A DNA stretch of 6,413 bases from Geobacter sp. (GTDB taxonomy: Bacteria > Desulfobacterota > Desulfuromonadia > Geobacterales > Pseudopelobacteraceae), in contig DAIERH010000137.1 in the NCBI GenBank assembly GCA_027346925.1, positions 1 to 6,413 of the forward strand, read 5' to 3'. Below the pieces are notes generated by a model, which was not told the origin of the DNA, did not search any database, and saw only the letters and a list, made by a program, of their open reading frames with translations. The first letter of the stretch is position 1, and every line of letters begins with the position of its first letter. This document shows positions 5,239-6,413 of the stretch, one piece after another. A program made the position numbers and the translations under genes.

Positions 5239-6413
5239 TCAACCGGCATTCATGTTGATGTGCTGATCAACGGCGAGTTCGGGGTTGTAGAGGTATTCCA
5301 CATTGCCCTGTTCCACCTGCTTGAGATAATCCTGGAAATGGGCCTTGGCTTTGTCCCAACTGATGCCCATCTTCTCCACCAGATCTTCACAGGGCGAAGC
5401 ATGCCACTGCAACTGCACGATCTTGAAGGGATCGGCGCCGCAGGCCAGGGCCGCGAGCTGCACGTCGGCGATGACGGGTACACTGAAGTTCATATCGTGA
5501 GCCTTGCCGATCCACTGGTTCTTGTCCATGGTGGTGACACAGCCCGTATCGTGAGTAATCAACACGTCGGCCTTGGCCTCCTCTTTCACTACCTTTATTT
5601 TACGATTCATCGTAAAGCTACGGGTGAATTCGCGCTCCGATATGATGTGGCGGAAGCCGAAACCGCAACAGTCATACCAGGTGGAGTAGTCGATCACCTG
5701 CGCACCCAAGGCCATGGCTACCGAAGTAGTAACAGCGACCCGGTTACCACCAAGAATTTCAGGATCGTAGATGGCATCCTCTGGCACCATCTTATAGACG
5801 TGACAGGCAGGATGTACCGCAACCCGAATATGCGAAACGTCGATAGTTTGCAACTCGCTGGCGATACGGTGGCGCATGACGTGCAGCCATTCGCTGTAGT
5901 GGACCACCTCCTCGGGGATGACGATCTTGCCGTCCACCAGGCGTCCCAGCTTGCCGAGGATCTTCTTGACCTTCTCCCGCAGTTCGGCGGACTCGATGAG
6001 ATATTTGCGGATCTCCTTGTAGTTGCCGAAGGAGGTGCCGCAATGCACCAGGGGAAAGAAATGGCCATTCTCGAAGCCATGCTGCTTGCCGGAGACGTAG
6101 GCCTGATGGAAGTTGCGCAGGAAGACGGCGGCCAGGGACTCCACGTTGCCGATGCCGGAGCCGTGGTAGTTCCAGGCGGTGCAGGAGGTCTGGTCGGTCT
6201 CGTCGAGGTAGTCGATGCCCAGCTTGTTCATGAACCACATGAGGCTGGTGGGATAGCCGGGGATGTTGCCGCACTGTCCGCAGCTCTTGTGGTGCCAGAG
6301 GTTATTGGTGGGGATCTTCTTGTCCCAACCGTAGAGAGTTTTTACCACTTCCGCCTGGTGTCCGGGATTGATGCGGTGGACGATGATCTCGCCTTCCTTC
6401 TCCAGTTCCCACA
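5239..6413 (-). CDS. hdrB2: HdrB2-like subunit of the sulfur-oxidising heterodisulfide reductase-like complex (5' end outside window)
   Basis: 390 residues are visible; the frame is open to the window edge and ends at a TGA at 5241-5239. Counting from the edge, two halves each resemble a CCG (cysteine-rich) domain. The first has Cys44 and Cys47 (HKSCGQCGN), Cys77 (TSCTAW) and Cys124 (VHCGTS). The second has Cys203 (HPACHVYK), Cys248-Cys249 (YDCCGFGF) and Cys291 (HDTGCVTTMDKNQ). HdrB proteins hold non-cubane iron-sulfur clusters through such motifs. Length and sequence fit the longer B2 paralogue of the sHdr complex, which oxidises sulfane sulfur carried by TusA, DsrE and lipoate-binding proteins in the cytoplasm, rather than the ~300-residue methanogen HdrB. 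The first half lacks the double cysteine (Ser-Cys instead), so it may not bind a full cluster. In known sHdr operons this gene is usually last, after hdrC2, so its partners should lie beyond the right edge. Confidence 0.85.
   Translation of the reverse strand, partial: WELEKEGEIIVHRINPGHQAEVVKTLYGWDKKIPTNNLWHHKSCGQCGNIPGYPTSLMWFMNKLGIDYLDETDQTSCTAWNYHGSGIGNVESLAAVFLRNFHQAYVSGKQHGFENGHFFPLVHCGTSFGNYKEIRKYLIESAELREKVKKILGKLGRLVDGKIVIPEEVVHYSEWLHVMRHRIASELQTIDVSHIRVAVHPACHVYKMVPEDAIYDPEILGGNRVAVTTSVAMALGAQVIDYSTWYDCCGFGFRHIISEREFTRSFTMNRKIKVVKEEAKADVLITHDTGCVTTMDKNQWIGKAHDMNFSVPVIADVQLAALACGADPFKIVQLQWHASPCEDLVEKMGISWDKAKAHFQDYLKQVEQGNVEYLYNPELAVDQHINMNAG

Noticed and set aside
1..6413. CRISPR array, tRNA or rRNA genes
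   Set aside because: I saw no regularly spaced direct repeats, cloverleaf-like segments or conserved rRNA stretches on either strand.

Overview
The window most likely comes from a chemolithotrophic, sulfur-oxidising proteobacterium of moderately high GC content, and the gene set fits an acidophile of the Acidithiobacillus kind. The main evidence is the large minus-strand gene at the right edge. It encodes a HdrB-like subunit of the type found in the sulfur-oxidising heterodisulfide-reductase-like (sHdr) complex. The genus is an inference from gene content; no 16S or other marker is present.

Layout from left to right. (1) Positions 1-443 (+) hold the C-terminal part of a Crp/Fnr-family regulator, cut by the window edge. 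(2) Positions about 433-1300 are a scar region. It contains a possible minus-strand gene remnant, the N-terminal part of an IS256/Mutator-type transposase, and, joined to it out of frame, the last ~81 codons of a transketolase gene. Neither part can work alone. (3) Positions 1442-3085 (+) hold three compactly spaced genes. The first is a 7Fe-type ferredoxin fused to a DUF1971 (YeaR/TehB-like) domain, the second a small DUF2945 protein, and the third a protein with two membrane segments and an unrecognised soluble domain. (4) Positions 3067-6413 (-) hold a leftward gene set: the HdrB2-like subunit (5' end outside the window), then a 148-bp spacer with two strong hairpins, then DUF488, an AhpD-like carboxymuconolactone decarboxylase family protein and an AlkA-like DNA glycosylase. 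The last three are translationally close (ATGA-type overlap, then zero spacing).

The minus-strand trio of DUF488, AhpD-like and AlkA-like proteins looks like a small stress and repair unit downstream of the sulfur-oxidation genes. Whether it shares their transcript is open, because of the structured spacer. The plus-strand trio converges on it, and the two outermost genes overlap tail to tail by 19 bp. The most unusual item is the ferredoxin-DUF1971 fusion. Its C-terminal domain belongs to a family whose E. coli member YeaR responds to nitrate and nitric oxide, which suggests, as inference only, a redox or reactive-nitrogen role.
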